A stretch of 45,224 bases of DNA from Synechococcus sp. CS-1332 (GCF_025127995.1 NZ_JAHLYP010000046.1:1-45224); one strand, 5' to 3'; counted from the stretch's first letter, positions 33,301-42,662 are shown. The notes: generated from the sequence alone by a model not told the origin. Numbers and translations: made by a program.

Positions 33301-34076
33301 ATGAGAAGAAGCCAGGTGATCAGTTTGAGCCTGTGATGTTCGGCGGACCTCTGGAGTTCGTCAACGATCTGCGTCGCTTCATCCCCAGCAACGGCTTCTC
33401 CGATCCGCCCGCTCTCAGCGTTACCCCCAGTGGCATCTCTGCCAGCTATTCCCTGGGCCTGCCGAGCATCTCGTTGGGGATCTTCAGCCTCAGCAACATT
33501 TCGATCGGAGCTGGATTCAGCCTCCCCTTCGACAACCGTCCCGTCTCGGTGCGCTTCAACTTCGCTGAGCGGCAGCGGCCCTTCAGCCTTACCGTCTCGC
33601 TGCTGGGTGGTGGTGGCTTTTTTGCTATCGCGGTGGGAGCCAAGGGGGTGCAGGAAATCGAGGCTGCGCTCGAATTCGGTGCTGCCATCGCCCTCTCCCT
33701 GGTGGTGGCCTCGGGGATGGTGGAGATCAAGGCCGGTGTCTACTTCAGCTGGAAGGACGATGGCGCCAGTCCGAAACGCGTTGTCCTGGCGGGCTATGTG
33801 CGCATCCACGGCGAGCTCACGATCGTCGCCATCTTCTCTGCTTCGCTCACTTTCAACCTGCAGCTGGCCTACGAGAAGCAGGGTGACCAATCGATCGTCT
33901 ATGGAGAAGCGGAGCTGATCGTTGAAGTGGAAGTGCTCTTCCTGAGCTTTGATGTGGCCGTGCGTTGTCGCCGCGAGTTTGGCGGTGGCACGGCCGATCC
34001 GAAGTTTCTTGACCTGATCCCCGACCAGCCCTCCTGGGATCTCTATTGCGGGGCCTTCGCCTCGGAGGTGGCGTGA
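30396..34076 (+). CDS. Giant protein A of unknown function (1226 residues), beta-rich C-terminus
   Basis: From the ATG at 30396 this protein has 1226 residues, no signal peptide and no clear membrane helix. Visible parts: an N-terminal beta-type domain (VELRVRVRRPDDHLVFDLLF), a proline linker near 137-150 (RPPPPLPEPADPLRP), an Arg/Ala helical stretch near 210-260, and a mixed central region. From about 1010 to the end a long series of alternating hydrophobic and polar strands (SLGLPSISLGIFSLSNISIG, FSLTVSLLGGGGFFAIAVG, GELTIVAIFSASLTFNLQLA) looks like a beta-solenoid or barrel. I recall similar C-termini in uncharacterised proteins of actinobacteria and proteobacteria but no function. The stop overlaps the start of gene B (TGATG), so the two are made together. 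Codon use is looser than in suf. Confidence 0.8.
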   Translation: MTDSFQRIVRRVIPTTPVRRASPREGFDTFQLGPLLERLAPRKEVELRVRVRRPDDHLVFDLLFDNLRIVPGAGEAGAELVRLDPARRGLLIVEFPSQSFGEEAYLEKAAVDGTLADDLPRNRDGSKPNGPTVVKNRPPPPLPEPADPLRPLPTAKVRMAGPSRLAYVMPAELRALPFTLEAVLKAMREWPLNLDINARPDEAYGFSQLPKDARALQSALVARVANERRSAVDRALTSSARRVAALGAGGLGLDQDNGGSSALGTAVWEAIRTESVALAAQHPELGDGDLHAATLGTLALRSAAELAQLNQGLLGGRDGAALVTDLPYVSLLLGQPHPLARTTTALELPYRLMLSPIGTARWQHALQPATQRGRTELWHTRLGDPVPEGGRDTPSRIRALWSPDFDSVGQVDPPRPFRMSLDAQDRQFLVKLMGEWNQKRADGAGAYLPRSSEAKRLHLSSLGALLDAGGDWDPRPNGVDLEQWRHLATLGRDHYVRVVYSGFLMWCGHAASLVKVTERKFESLTKDSNNRVAVLRQRFFIIVRERVRHYDGSRHRFKGRNFPFQTVEVLTQVTPNLNKPTKLETAEGKKIYDKSNGVDITERMAFFPMIGGLTGTKFRFEIVATDRDGQRVGFSMPLLFVSEVVNTDRSTLLLDAYNAEDRDSVRRAELNGASVGFDAINPRETQLATRSMSFRVGALAPTDKLLATAPNFSPEMERADVCVPALQKLLGRDDAIAMRYPEVVRDALSNPGELFLSVADSPYPLDFGGAGKSQTDAIGGLAAPTMAVLGLSKRSGPVSAQLQPGGPPEQQIANALTNAIANRFDPKDFFPKEATLIGGITLNELITGVVPLNHPTAPRFITRTLPAEGAPPEAPPSRLEASFSWVSPVPEPVTPQLLVPNADGISGTRLMLSGSTTVPLDGSMAPSRAARAELNNFKLNLFGCIILWFDQLSFDSRPGQKPDVSVRMHEKKPGDQFEPVMFGGPLEFVNDLRRFIPSNGFSDPPALSVTPSGISASYSLGLPSISLGIFSLSNISIGAGFSLPFDNRPVSVRFNFAERQRPFSLTVSLLGGGGFFAIAVGAKGVQEIEAALEFGAAIALSLVVASGMVEIKAGVYFSWKDDGASPKRVVLAGYVRIHGELTIVAIFSASLTFNLQLAYEKQGDQSIVYGEAELIVEVEVLFLSFDVAVRCRREFGGGTADPKFLDLIPDQPSWDLYCGAFASEVA

Positions 34077-37000
34077 TGGTGAAACAGACCCTGCTCTGGA
34101 CCTGCCTGCCGAACGGGATCAGCGATGCTGGCCTGCGTGTCTCTGTGCTGGTGACCCCGCGGCTGGATGCGGACCTTGCTCCACCCACGCTGGCCAGTTT
34201 CAGCGACTGGTCCGACTGGCCCGCCGCCCTGGCTCAGTTGACGTTTGTCTTTTACGCCGATGGTCAGCCAGTCGCGAAGACCTCCGTTCTTGATGCCGCC
34301 AATGTTTCGCGTCTGGACAACAGCCTGGGGGCGCCGAATTCAGCCGACTGGCAGGCCCTGTTACGCTCCAATTCTGTCGTGGAACGCTATGCAGCCAATA
34401 CGGATCTTCAAGAGAGTGAGGTGCTGGCCTACAGCGCCACTGATGTCCATGATCGGATCAAGGATCTCTATGTTGATCTGGCAAGGCGTTGCAGCGATGC
34501 CCTGCCCAGGATCGGCCGAGATCTGCTCGATGATCCTCTCTGGCAAACATTCATCGATGCGGTGGAGCAGGTCGACCGCTGGGGTACTAAAACCCAGCGG
34601 GAAGACATCCTGCCGTTCGAGAGAGAAAGGGATACCCAGATCGAGAATCGCCTGGCGGGGGTCAACCCACTGATGGCTGGAAGCCGAGCCGGTTCTTCAG
34701 CGTTCTCCAGGGATCAGATCATCCGACATCTGGCCCGTTTTGAGCTGTTCCACACACCGCCGCTGCAGCCCAAACCATTGGAGTCCAGGGATCGGCAAGA
34801 CGACCGACGGATCAGCTCTGTCACTCAGGAGTTTGAGCGGCCTCCTGTCCCCACGGCCAAGGAGCTGGCGCGCACCATGCATTTCCACCGGGTCGTGGCC
34901 GCGATGAACGCCTACCCCACCCTCCAGCGTCGCCTTGGCCTGGTGACGGATTTCGTGCTGGATCGCCGGGCCTTTCCTATCAACGCCGATTTCAGATTGC
35001 ATGTTGAAGTGGACGACTCAGTCGGGGTGCTGGTGGGCCGGCAGAGGGACATCTCGCCACGCACCCAGGTGACCCTTACGGAGCGCGACTTCTTCGCCCG
35101 CTCCCGTGTCCTTCCCCCCCCCAATGACACCGAGATTCGTCTCGACCGGGGCCTGCTCGATCTCTACAGCCAGCCGGATCGCTATGCCGTTTTGCAGGCC
35201 GATGTGGACGGCGCCGGTCTGAAGCTGATGAACTTCGCCCGCACCCTGGCGGGATACCGCAGCCAGAAGAAGGGGGATTCGCTCCTGCTCCAGGATGATG
35301 TGTCGCGCCAGGAAAAGCGGGCGGGGGCGCCGGCCCTACGCACCGCGGGTTTGATGTTGGTGCGCAAGGACCGTGCCCAGACACTGAAGGGCAGACTCGC
35401 GGCTGGCAAGCAGCTACAGATGGACGCCGATGGCCCGGGCTTCGCTGAACTGTGGGCGGAAGATCTGGTGCGTGGCTATCGCATCGATGTCTGGGATCAG
35501 CAGACCGGGATCTGGCGCTCCCTCTGCGAACGCACTGCCACTTATACCCTCGCTGGGGAACAGCCGGTGGCTCCGAAGGCAGGCAAGGAGGAAGCCACCG
35601 TGCAGTTGGCCGCCACCCGCTCCCCCGACCCCGCGTACAACCAGAAGCTGCTCTATTTGCACGAAACCCTGATCACCTGGACAGGCTGGAGCCTGGCGGC
35701 CCCAGCGCCGGGCCTGGCGATCGGCGTCGATGTGGGGACCCCGGCGGGCGGCAAGCCCGCGTTCACAGAACAGGCGGGGGAGCTGCCTGGGTTGGAGTTT
35801 CGTTCCCTTTTCAATGCAGTCCCAGGCTCCCTGCCGCGGCTTCGCTATGGCCGCAGCTACGCCCTGCGTGCCCGGGCAGTGGACCTGGCGGGCCAGTCCC
35901 TGCTCCCTCAGGAGAACAACATCGGGCCGGAGCGACCGGTTGATGAGGCCAGACCCTTCCTCCGGTTTGAGCCGGTGGCGGCACCGGCCCTGGCCCTGTT
36001 TCGCCCCGCTCAGGGCAGCACCGAGCGCCCGGCGGAGGGGGAGTCGATGGCGCGGCTCGCCATCCGCAGTTTCAACGACGTCTTTGACGACCCAGCCCCA
36101 TCGGGTGAGCTGGCACGCCGTCACGCCGTGCCGCCCCAGTCCACCGTGCGAGAAGCGGAACTGCATGGAGTGCTCGATCAGGGAGGCCTTGTCGATGCCG
36201 CCACGTTCCAGATGCTGGCCGTTGAGATGGATCGGGATGCCAGCGATCCGGCTGCGGCCCTAGTGGAAGAAACATTCGCTCTCAAAGGGGCCCTGGACAC
36301 CACCGCCGTCGACACGACGTTTTCGGTGTGGCGGGAGGGCGCAAGCCTGAGCTATCTGCCCGATCCGATGGCTTTCAGGGTGTCGGCCTGGTTTCTCGGC
36401 CATCCCACGATCCCGCCGGAGACCACGATTCGAATCCCCCTGTATCCGCCTGGAACACGCTGGCCCCAGGCTCAGACCTTCCGCATCGAGCTCGTTGACG
36501 TTGGGGCCGACGCTCTGGCCCAGCCAGCGTTCGATGCGACCACCCGGGTGCTGCGGATCCCTTTGGCGAAGGGGGAGAGGGCCACCCTGCGTCTGGCGAT
36601 GGCGCCGCGCAAGCGTGATCTGTTTGAGCGGATGGGGCTTTGGCAATGGCTTGATCCGGCCACGCAGCAGCAGATCGAGGAAACCGCGATCGACGGACGT
36701 TGTTGGTTGTTCTCGCCCTGGCAGGACATCGACCTGGTGCACGCGGTCCAGCGGCCCTTGATCCGGCCCATCATCTTGCGGCTCGAGGTGAGCCGATCCA
36801 CCGGCGAAACCAGAGTTCTGCCCAGGATCCTGACAACCTGCAGCCTCAAGAGCACCGACCGACTCGATCTGCTGGCTCAGTGGCACGAGCCCCAGGACGA
36901 TCCAGCCAGTCCCGCACCCCTGGATCTCCTGCGCGACGACCTGGCTTTCCAGGTCAAGGTGACGGATTCCGAGGATTACGTCCCCCGCTCCCAGCCCCCG

Positions 37001-38503
37001 CCGGACCACAGCCTCCCTGCCGATGAGCACAAAGGACCGGACGTGATCGGGCTCAACGCAAATGTGGACCTGTTCGCCAGCAAACACCACGAGTTCAACG
37101 ACACCCGCTACCGCCGCATCGAGTACCGCCTCAAGGCCACCTCGCGGTTCCGCGAATACCTGCCCCCCCGCCTCCTGCTCGAGCCGGATCCTGCCCTCGC
37201 TCCCGACGGACCCTTTCAGCAAGTGGAGCAGAACCTGCTGGTGGAGGGCCCAACATCGGTCACCTGGATCCCCAGTTCGGCGCCACCGCCCCCACCCCAG
37301 ATTCTCTATGTGGTGCCCACCTTCGGTTGGGTCCGTGGCCGCGACGGGGACGGAACCATCCGTAGTTGGCGCCGAGGCGGGGGCCTGCGGATCTATCTCG
37401 ACCGCCCGTGGAACGTCAGTGGCTATGGAGAAATGCTGGCGGTCGTGCTGCCACCCGCCGAGTTTCGCGCCGACCCGGAGAGCCAACCGACCGAGAAGCC
37501 CTACACCAAGTTCGTCACCCAATGGGGCAACGATCCGATCTGGCAATCCCCCTTTGTCGCTGGCGCCGCCCCTGATCGTCGTCGCTTCCCCCTGGCACGC
37601 TGGCAGCCAGATCCTGCCGGGGGCTGGTTGCCGAACGGAGCACCCACCTCCGAAGCGGACCAGAGCCCCGGGCCGTTCCCGGTGGGCGATCGATCGGTCG
37701 CTGAGCTGAGGCTTACCAATGACGGCCTACCGGTGGAGATCGCACCGCACGATGTGGCCTTCGACCCGGAACGGCAGCTCTGGTTTTGCGACATCGAGAT
37801 GGACCAGGGTTCGTCCTATTGGCCCTTCGTACGTCTGGCCCTGGCCCGGTATCAACCGTGCTCCACAACTGGCGCGCACCTGTCCGAAGTGGAGTTCGCC
37901 GATTTCATGCAACTCACGGCCGACCGCTGGCTCACCGTGCGTCCGGAACAGGAGGGTCGCGTTCGCTTCGTGACTGTGTACGGGCCGGGTTTCACCGATT
38001 CCGGTGGCGCCCAGGTGGCCCGTTCCGAAATCGATCCTCTCTCGCGAACGGCCACGTCATACGCGGCCGTCACCAAGACCTCAGTCATTAATGTCTGGCT
38101 GGAGCTCCTCGAGCCCGCTCTCGGGGAGGATTTCGGCTGGGAGCGTGTTTCCGGTGCCGATGGAACAGCCCTGCCTGCGGGCACCGCCGCTCCAGGGCTT
38201 GAGCCCCAGGTGCGGATGCGCGAACGGTTGACTCCCGAGCAGGGCTTGCGTGCCTTGGCCCTGAAGCGGGACGGAGACTTCGCCAATCTGCTGATCGAGG
38301 GTCTGGCCGAGCGGATCGTGCTTCGCCCACCGCTGTGGGACGGGCGGCTGGACATCCCGGAGGGTCTTGATGGGAGGTTGCGGCTGGTGGTCGCGGAATA
38401 CGAGGAGTACCCGGTTGATGGCCCACCGAAGCAAGACGGTGTGAAACAGGTGCTCTCCGGCCGGCGGTTGGTGTTCGTTGAGCACGTTCCCCTCACGGAG
38501 TGA
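34076..38503 (+). CDS. Giant protein B of unknown function (1475 residues), coupled to protein A
   Basis: The 1475-residue product starts at the ATG overlapping the stop of protein A. It has no signal peptide or membrane helix. Blocks that look conserved are YGRSYALRARAVDLAGQSLL near 592-611 followed by RPFLRFEPV near 627-635, ILYVVPTFGW near 1080 with GGGLRIYLDRPWNVSGYGEM around 1101-1120, and SYWPFVRLALARYQP near 1244 followed by EFADFMQLTADRW. The style, with many short beta segments and Pro-rich turns (SSAPPPPPQIL), suggests a multidomain beta protein. I recall such blocks only from large uncharacterised proteins. It ends 161 bases before the convergent symporter gene. Function unknown; co-expression with A suggests a complex. 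Confidence 0.8.
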   Translation: MVKQTLLWTCLPNGISDAGLRVSVLVTPRLDADLAPPTLASFSDWSDWPAALAQLTFVFYADGQPVAKTSVLDAANVSRLDNSLGAPNSADWQALLRSNSVVERYAANTDLQESEVLAYSATDVHDRIKDLYVDLARRCSDALPRIGRDLLDDPLWQTFIDAVEQVDRWGTKTQREDILPFERERDTQIENRLAGVNPLMAGSRAGSSAFSRDQIIRHLARFELFHTPPLQPKPLESRDRQDDRRISSVTQEFERPPVPTAKELARTMHFHRVVAAMNAYPTLQRRLGLVTDFVLDRRAFPINADFRLHVEVDDSVGVLVGRQRDISPRTQVTLTERDFFARSRVLPPPNDTEIRLDRGLLDLYSQPDRYAVLQADVDGAGLKLMNFARTLAGYRSQKKGDSLLLQDDVSRQEKRAGAPALRTAGLMLVRKDRAQTLKGRLAAGKQLQMDADGPGFAELWAEDLVRGYRIDVWDQQTGIWRSLCERTATYTLAGEQPVAPKAGKEEATVQLAATRSPDPAYNQKLLYLHETLITWTGWSLAAPAPGLAIGVDVGTPAGGKPAFTEQAGELPGLEFRSLFNAVPGSLPRLRYGRSYALRARAVDLAGQSLLPQENNIGPERPVDEARPFLRFEPVAAPALALFRPAQGSTERPAEGESMARLAIRSFNDVFDDPAPSGELARRHAVPPQSTVREAELHGVLDQGGLVDAATFQMLAVEMDRDASDPAAALVEETFALKGALDTTAVDTTFSVWREGASLSYLPDPMAFRVSAWFLGHPTIPPETTIRIPLYPPGTRWPQAQTFRIELVDVGADALAQPAFDATTRVLRIPLAKGERATLRLAMAPRKRDLFERMGLWQWLDPATQQQIEETAIDGRCWLFSPWQDIDLVHAVQRPLIRPIILRLEVSRSTGETRVLPRILTTCSLKSTDRLDLLAQWHEPQDDPASPAPLDLLRDDLAFQVKVTDSEDYVPRSQPPPDHSLPADEHKGPDVIGLNANVDLFASKHHEFNDTRYRRIEYRLKATSRFREYLPPRLLLEPDPALAPDGPFQQVEQNLLVEGPTSVTWIPSSAPPPPPQILYVVPTFGWVRGRDGDGTIRSWRRGGGLRIYLDRPWNVSGYGEMLAVVLPPAEFRADPESQPTEKPYTKFVTQWGNDPIWQSPFVAGAAPDRRRFPLARWQPDPAGGWLPNGAPTSEADQSPGPFPVGDRSVAELRLTNDGLPVEIAPHDVAFDPERQLWFCDIEMDQGSSYWPFVRLALARYQPCSTTGAHLSEVEFADFMQLTADRWLTVRPEQEGRVRFVTVYGPGFTDSGGAQVARSEIDPLSRTATSYAAVTKTSVINVWLELLEPALGEDFGWERVSGADGTALPAGTAAPGLEPQVRMRERLTPEQGLRALALKRDGDFANLLIEGLAERIVLRPPLWDGRLDIPEGLDGRLRLVVAEYEEYPVDGPPKQDGVKQVLSGRRLVFVEHVPLTE

Positions 38504-38663
38504 TTCTCCGGCGGAGGCTGATCTCCACCGACGCTGGATCCAGGCCCGCTCCGCCGCCCGTTGCATCAGCTCGCAACTCTGCCTGGCCGACAACCTGCTG
38601 AGGGTGAAGCTGCGCCAGCGACGTGGCGGCGACGTGGCGGCGATGGTGCGGCAGGGGGCCTGT

Positions 38664-40088
38664 TCAGCCCGCCGCCTTCGCCCGCGCCGCCAGCCACAGC
38701 CCCAGCCCACTCCAGAGCACCACCAAGCCCAGGCAGAGGCCGGTCCAGGCCGGCAGGCCCCAGCCGTCCACCACCAGGGGGGCCACCACGGTGATCACGC
38801 CCCCTGCCAGCAGGGGCTGGAGCAGCAGCTGCTTGATCGAGAACGCCGTCACCGCCTGGCTGCGGTCGCCTGGGTCGGCCATGCGCAGCAGCAGCAGGCC
38901 GCTGGCGGCCACCCCCGTGGCCTGGCCGAACTCGATGATCGCCCGCTCGAACCAGTCGGGCGGCAGGATCCTGGGGGCCAGCAGCAGGATCACCCCCAGG
39001 TTCCAGAGCAGACCCGCCAGCGCCAGCACCGTCAGGGGGATCCAGTCGTGGGCCAGCAGGCTCAGATCCAGGCAGGCGGTGGCGGCGGTGATCAGCAGAT
39101 CGGCCGAGATGGTGCCGGTCTGGCCCTGGATGGCGGTCGAGACCCACTGGGTCTGGCCGCTCTTTTCCAGGATCAGGCGCACCAGCAGGGAGCCCACCAG
39201 GGCCAGGGGGAACACCGGCAGGGCGTCGATCACCAGGGCGAACACCCCGCCGCTGGCGTCGGCGACGAAGCGCAGCGCCGCCAGTGCCCCGCAGCCGAAC
39301 AGCACTGCCACCCCCGCCAGCCCCAGGTTCACGGCCCAGTCGGCGATCTGCCGCCACAGGGCCGGCACCTCCACGGTGCCCGCCTCAAGGGACAGATCCA
39401 GCGGCACCTCCTGCAGGGGCGGGGTCTGCTCCTCAAGGATCGCCACCGCCTCCTCGATCAGCATGGCCTCGGGGAACTTCAGCCAGCCCCGGGCCCGCCC
39501 CAGTACCACCAGCAGCCCCCCCACCACCGTCGACACCAGCAGTCCCACGGTGGCCATCGCCAGCCCCAGGGCCTGGGCCCCCTCCAGCCCCAGCCGCTCG
39601 TAGGTGGGCCCCATGGCGGCGGCCGAGCCGTGGCCGCCTTCGTAGGCCACCTCGATCAGGCAGGCCATGACCGGGCTCACCCCCAGCCAGGGCTGCAGCA
39701 CCAGCAGCACCGCCAGGCCCCCCACCAGGAACTGGCCGAAGGCCAGGGTGAGCGCCAGCAGCACCTGGGCCGAGAGGGGGCGCCACAGGCCCCCCAGCTT
39801 CGGCAGCGGCTTGCCCAGCAGCAGGGTGGCGAACACCAGGGTCAGCAGGGGCAGGGGCAGCTGGTCCCAGAGGTCGATCACCCGCTGGGGCAGCAGGGGC
39901 ACCAGCCCGGCCGGAGCCACCACCAGCCCCAGGCCGCCGGCCAGCAGGGCCTCCGGCAGACCCCAGCGCTTCATGCCCAGCAGCCCGCCGATACCGCTGC
40001 CAATCAGCAGCAGCACGGTCAGGGCGGCCAGGGCCAGGGCCAGCCACTCCACGCCCTCCACTAGCCCCGGCATGAGCGCGGCGATCAC
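38664..40088 (-). CDS. GltS-type sodium/glutamate symporter
   Basis: This 474-residue inner-membrane protein has ten or more hydrophobic helices in two halves. It has GltS features such as IEVAYEGGHGSAAAMGPTYE in the first half and the related EFGQATGVAASGLLLLRMAD in the second. These two re-entrant loops bind substrate and sodium in the family. A cytosolic linker near 220-260 (EEAVAILEEQTPPLQEVPLD) separates the halves. The start is GTG at 40088, overlapping the stop of the upstream peptidase gene by three bases; ATG at 40073 is an alternative. Together the two genes could hydrolyse peptides and take up glutamate, but that pairing is inferred. Confidence 0.85.
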   Translation of the reverse strand: MIAALMPGLVEGVEWLALALAALTVLLLIGSGIGGLLGMKRWGLPEALLAGGLGLVVAPAGLVPLLPQRVIDLWDQLPLPLLTLVFATLLLGKPLPKLGGLWRPLSAQVLLALTLAFGQFLVGGLAVLLVLQPWLGVSPVMACLIEVAYEGGHGSAAAMGPTYERLGLEGAQALGLAMATVGLLVSTVVGGLLVVLGRARGWLKFPEAMLIEEAVAILEEQTPPLQEVPLDLSLEAGTVEVPALWRQIADWAVNLGLAGVAVLFGCGALAALRFVADASGGVFALVIDALPVFPLALVGSLLVRLILEKSGQTQWVSTAIQGQTGTISADLLITAATACLDLSLLAHDWIPLTVLALAGLLWNLGVILLLAPRILPPDWFERAIIEFGQATGVAASGLLLLRMADPGDRSQAVTAFSIKQLLLQPLLAGGVITVVAPLVVDGWGLPAWTGLCLGLVVLWSGLGLWLAARAKAAG

Positions 40089-41998
40089 AGGCGGAACTGG
40101 CGGCGGAAGAAAGCTTCGGTGGCTTCCAGCACCGAGGTGCGCACGCCGCTGTCGCGGAAGCCGTGGCCCTCTCCTTCGAACAGGTGCAGTTCCGTCTCCA
40201 GTCCGCCTCGGCGCAGGGCTTCCACCATCTGCTCACTCTGACGCGCCGGCACCACCCGGTCGTCCAGGCCATGGAAGAACACCACCGGCACCGTGATCCG
40301 CTGCGCATGCCGCAGCGGTGAACGCGCCTCGTAGACGGCCCGGGCCTCGGGCCAGGGGCCAATCAGGGATTCGGTGTAGCGGGCCTCGAAGCGGTGATCC
40401 ACCTCGAGCAGGGCCTCCGGATCGGCCACCGGGTAGCGGCAGGCTCCGGCCCCGAAGTCATCGGTGAAGCACAGGGCCGCCAGCACGGTGAAACCGCCGG
40501 CGCTGCCCCCTTCGAAGGCCACCCGGGCCGGGTCGGCCTTGCCCGCCGCCACCAGGGCCCTGGCGGCGGCGGCGCAGTCGGCCACATCCACCACGCCCCA
40601 CTGGCCGTCGAGCCGCTGCCGGTAGGCCCGCCCGAAGCCGGTGGACCCGCCGTAGTTCACATCCACCACGCCCCAGCCGCGGCTGGTCCAGAACTGGATG
40701 GCCAGGTTCAGCCCCGTGCCGGCCATGGCGGTGGGGCCGCTGTGGCCCTTCACCAGCAGGGGGGCATCGGCGCGGCTGCCGCCCCGGGGCGGGTAGTACC
40801 AGGCGTGGGTGGGCTGGTCGCCATGACCTTCGAACCAGAGCGGCTCCGGTCGGCTGATCGCCTCGGCCGCCAGGGGCAGCGGTGCGGCCGGCGTGTGCTG
40901 CCAGGTGCCGCTGGCCGTGTCCAGCTCCAGCAGCCCCTGGCCGATCCCGGGGGCCCCCGCCACAGCCACCAACCGGCCCGCTTCCGCCGTCAGGGCCGCC
41001 AGCTCATCGAAGGGCAGGGGGATCGGCTCGAAGCGGCCGCCTTCGGCCCCCAGCCGGCCCAGCTCCCAGCGCCCCTGGCGGCAGACCGCCGCCAGCAGCT
41101 GCGTGCCGTCCCAGGCCAGGGTGCGCAGGCCGTAGACCCATTGCGGGCTGGCGAATTCCGCCTCCATGGGGCAGAGCGGGTGCCATCGGGGCGGGGTGTC
41201 CGCTTCCAGGGAGGCCACCTCGGCAAGCCGTTCCAGGTTCCACCAGCCGCTGCGGTCGTTGGCCACCACCAGGGAGCCGTCGTCGAGCCAGAGGGGCTGG
41301 AACACAGAGATCCCCTGGGGATCCCCCGCCGCCGAGCCGGCGATGGGCCGGGCTTGCTGCAGCTGCCCCGCCGCATCGATGGCGGCGAGCCAGAGCTGGC
41401 TGCGCTCCCAGGGCATGAAGGGCTGCTGCCAGGCCACCCAGGCCAGGTGGCCGCCGCCTGGGGCCAGCACGGCGTAGCCGCAGAAGTCCGCCGGCTGGTG
41501 CAGCAGCTCCGGTTCGCCCCCCGCCAGGGGCACCGCCACCAGCCGGTCAACGCCGTCCTGTTCCATCACGCCGATCCAGCGCTGGCGAGGCTGGTCGATC
41601 AAGCCATCGGCGAAGGCCCGCGGCCGCTCCGGGTCGGGTGGGGCGGTCAGTCGGCGGGGCGCCGCGGTTGCTAAGGGTTCGCCGCCGCCGGCCAGGCTGA
41701 GCTGCCAGAGGCAGCGGTCGCCGTCGTGGACGAACACCAGCTGATCGCCCGCCACCGCATAGGCCCCGCCGCCGTACTCATGCACGCGGGTGCGCAGGGT
41801 CCAGGGCCCAGGGGTCAGATCCACGGCAGCGGCGCCGGGGCCGCGTCCCATCAAGGTGGTGCGCCCCTGCTCGTCGGGGCGCTGCTCCAGCCAGAACAAG
41901 CGCCCCCCGTCCAGCCGCGGTTCGGCGACGCTGGTGGCCCTGCCCACCGCCACCGCGGCGGGCAGGGGCTCCAATTCTTTGCACGACGGCGCCCCCAC
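40085..41998 (-). CDS. S9-family prolyl oligopeptidase/acylaminoacyl peptidase
   Basis: With GTG at 41998 the protein is 637 residues; the frame runs on upstream to 42079, but that part overlaps the divergent def start and looks non-coding. The N-terminal two thirds is a beta-propeller with repeated W/G-rich blades (TRVHEYGGGAYAVAGDQLVF, ISVFQPLWLDDGSLVVANDR). The C-terminal catalytic domain has GWGVVDVNYGGSTGFGRAY, the nucleophile Ser near residue 499 in GGSAGGFTVL, Asp in HGLDDRVVP and His in GEGHGFRD. S9 enzymes cut short peptides in the cytosol. It lies upstream of and overlaps the GltS gene on the same strand. Confidence 0.9.
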   Translation of the reverse strand: MGAPSCKELEPLPAAVAVGRATSVAEPRLDGGRLFWLEQRPDEQGRTTLMGRGPGAAAVDLTPGPWTLRTRVHEYGGGAYAVAGDQLVFVHDGDRCLWQLSLAGGGEPLATAAPRRLTAPPDPERPRAFADGLIDQPRQRWIGVMEQDGVDRLVAVPLAGGEPELLHQPADFCGYAVLAPGGGHLAWVAWQQPFMPWERSQLWLAAIDAAGQLQQARPIAGSAAGDPQGISVFQPLWLDDGSLVVANDRSGWWNLERLAEVASLEADTPPRWHPLCPMEAEFASPQWVYGLRTLAWDGTQLLAAVCRQGRWELGRLGAEGGRFEPIPLPFDELAALTAEAGRLVAVAGAPGIGQGLLELDTASGTWQHTPAAPLPLAAEAISRPEPLWFEGHGDQPTHAWYYPPRGGSRADAPLLVKGHSGPTAMAGTGLNLAIQFWTSRGWGVVDVNYGGSTGFGRAYRQRLDGQWGVVDVADCAAAARALVAAGKADPARVAFEGGSAGGFTVLAALCFTDDFGAGACRYPVADPEALLEVDHRFEARYTESLIGPWPEARAVYEARSPLRHAQRITVPVVFFHGLDDRVVPARQSEQMVEALRRGGLETELHLFEGEGHGFRDSGVRTSVLEATEAFFRRQFRL

Positions 41999-42051
41999 CC
42001 GAGCCCTCCGCAGGCTGCTTCTAGAATCGATCCATCGTTTCAGGTGACGTC

Positions 42052-42657
42052 TTGGCCCGCAGCTTCGCCCAGATGGCACGGTCCGCCGAACAGGGTGGCC
42101 ACTCCGTGTTGGTGCCGAAGGTGCCGGTGGAACGCCCCTCCCTCGAGATCCACACGCTGGGGTCGAAGGAGCTGCGGGCCTCGGCCCGGCGCATCAGCAA
42201 GGTGGATGCCTCCGTCCGGGATCTGGCCCGCGACATGCTGCGCAGCATGTACACCGCCAAGGGGATTGGCCTGGCGGCCCCCCAGGTGGGTGTCCATCGC
42301 CAGTTGCTGGTGATCGATCTGGATCTGGAGGAGGCCGCCACTCCGCCCCTTGTGCTGATCAACCCCGAGATCACCGCCGCCGGCGCCTCCTTCAACACCT
42401 ACGAGGAGGGCTGTCTCAGCATCCCCGGGGTCTATCTCGACGTGGTGCGTCCGTCCGTGGTGGAGGTGGCCTACCGCGACGAGACGGGTCGCCCCCGCCG
42501 CATCAAGGCCGATGGTCTGCTGGCCCGCTGCATCCAGCACGAGATGGATCACCTCCAAGGTGTGCTGTTCGTTGATCGGGTCACCGACGAGCTCAGCCTC
42601 AACGACGGCCTGCAGCAGCAGGGTTTCCTCCGCTCCGACGTCCAGTCGATTCGCTGA
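42052..42657 (+). CDS. def: Peptide deformylase
   Basis: Removes the formyl group from the first Met of new proteins, in the cytosol. The protein has 201 residues from TTG at 42052, which has AGGTGA upstream at six-base spacing; ATG at 42073 is an alternative. All three motifs are intact: GIGLAAPQVG at 71-80, EGCLSIPG at 119-126 with metal ligand Cys121, and QHEMDHLQG at 162-170 with His163, Glu164 and His167. It diverges from the S9 peptidase gene across about 53 bases and is followed after five bases by a small membrane protein gene. Confidence 0.96.
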   Translation: MARSFAQMARSAEQGGHSVLVPKVPVERPSLEIHTLGSKELRASARRISKVDASVRDLARDMLRSMYTAKGIGLAAPQVGVHRQLLVIDLDLEEAATPPLVLINPEITAAGASFNTYEEGCLSIPGVYLDVVRPSVVEVAYRDETGRPRRIKADGLLARCIQHEMDHLQGVLFVDRVTDELSLNDGLQQQGFLRSDVQSIR

Positions 42658-42662
42658 TCTCC

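Noticed and set aside
38624-38650. Short tandem repeat of GACGTGGCGGC between giant gene B and the symporter
   Set aside because: Only two copies of a GC-rich word in a convergent gap; no sign of function.
38478-40064. A long Gln/His/Gly-rich plus-strand frame
   Set aside because: It is the shadow of the GltS-type symporter gene on the other strand.
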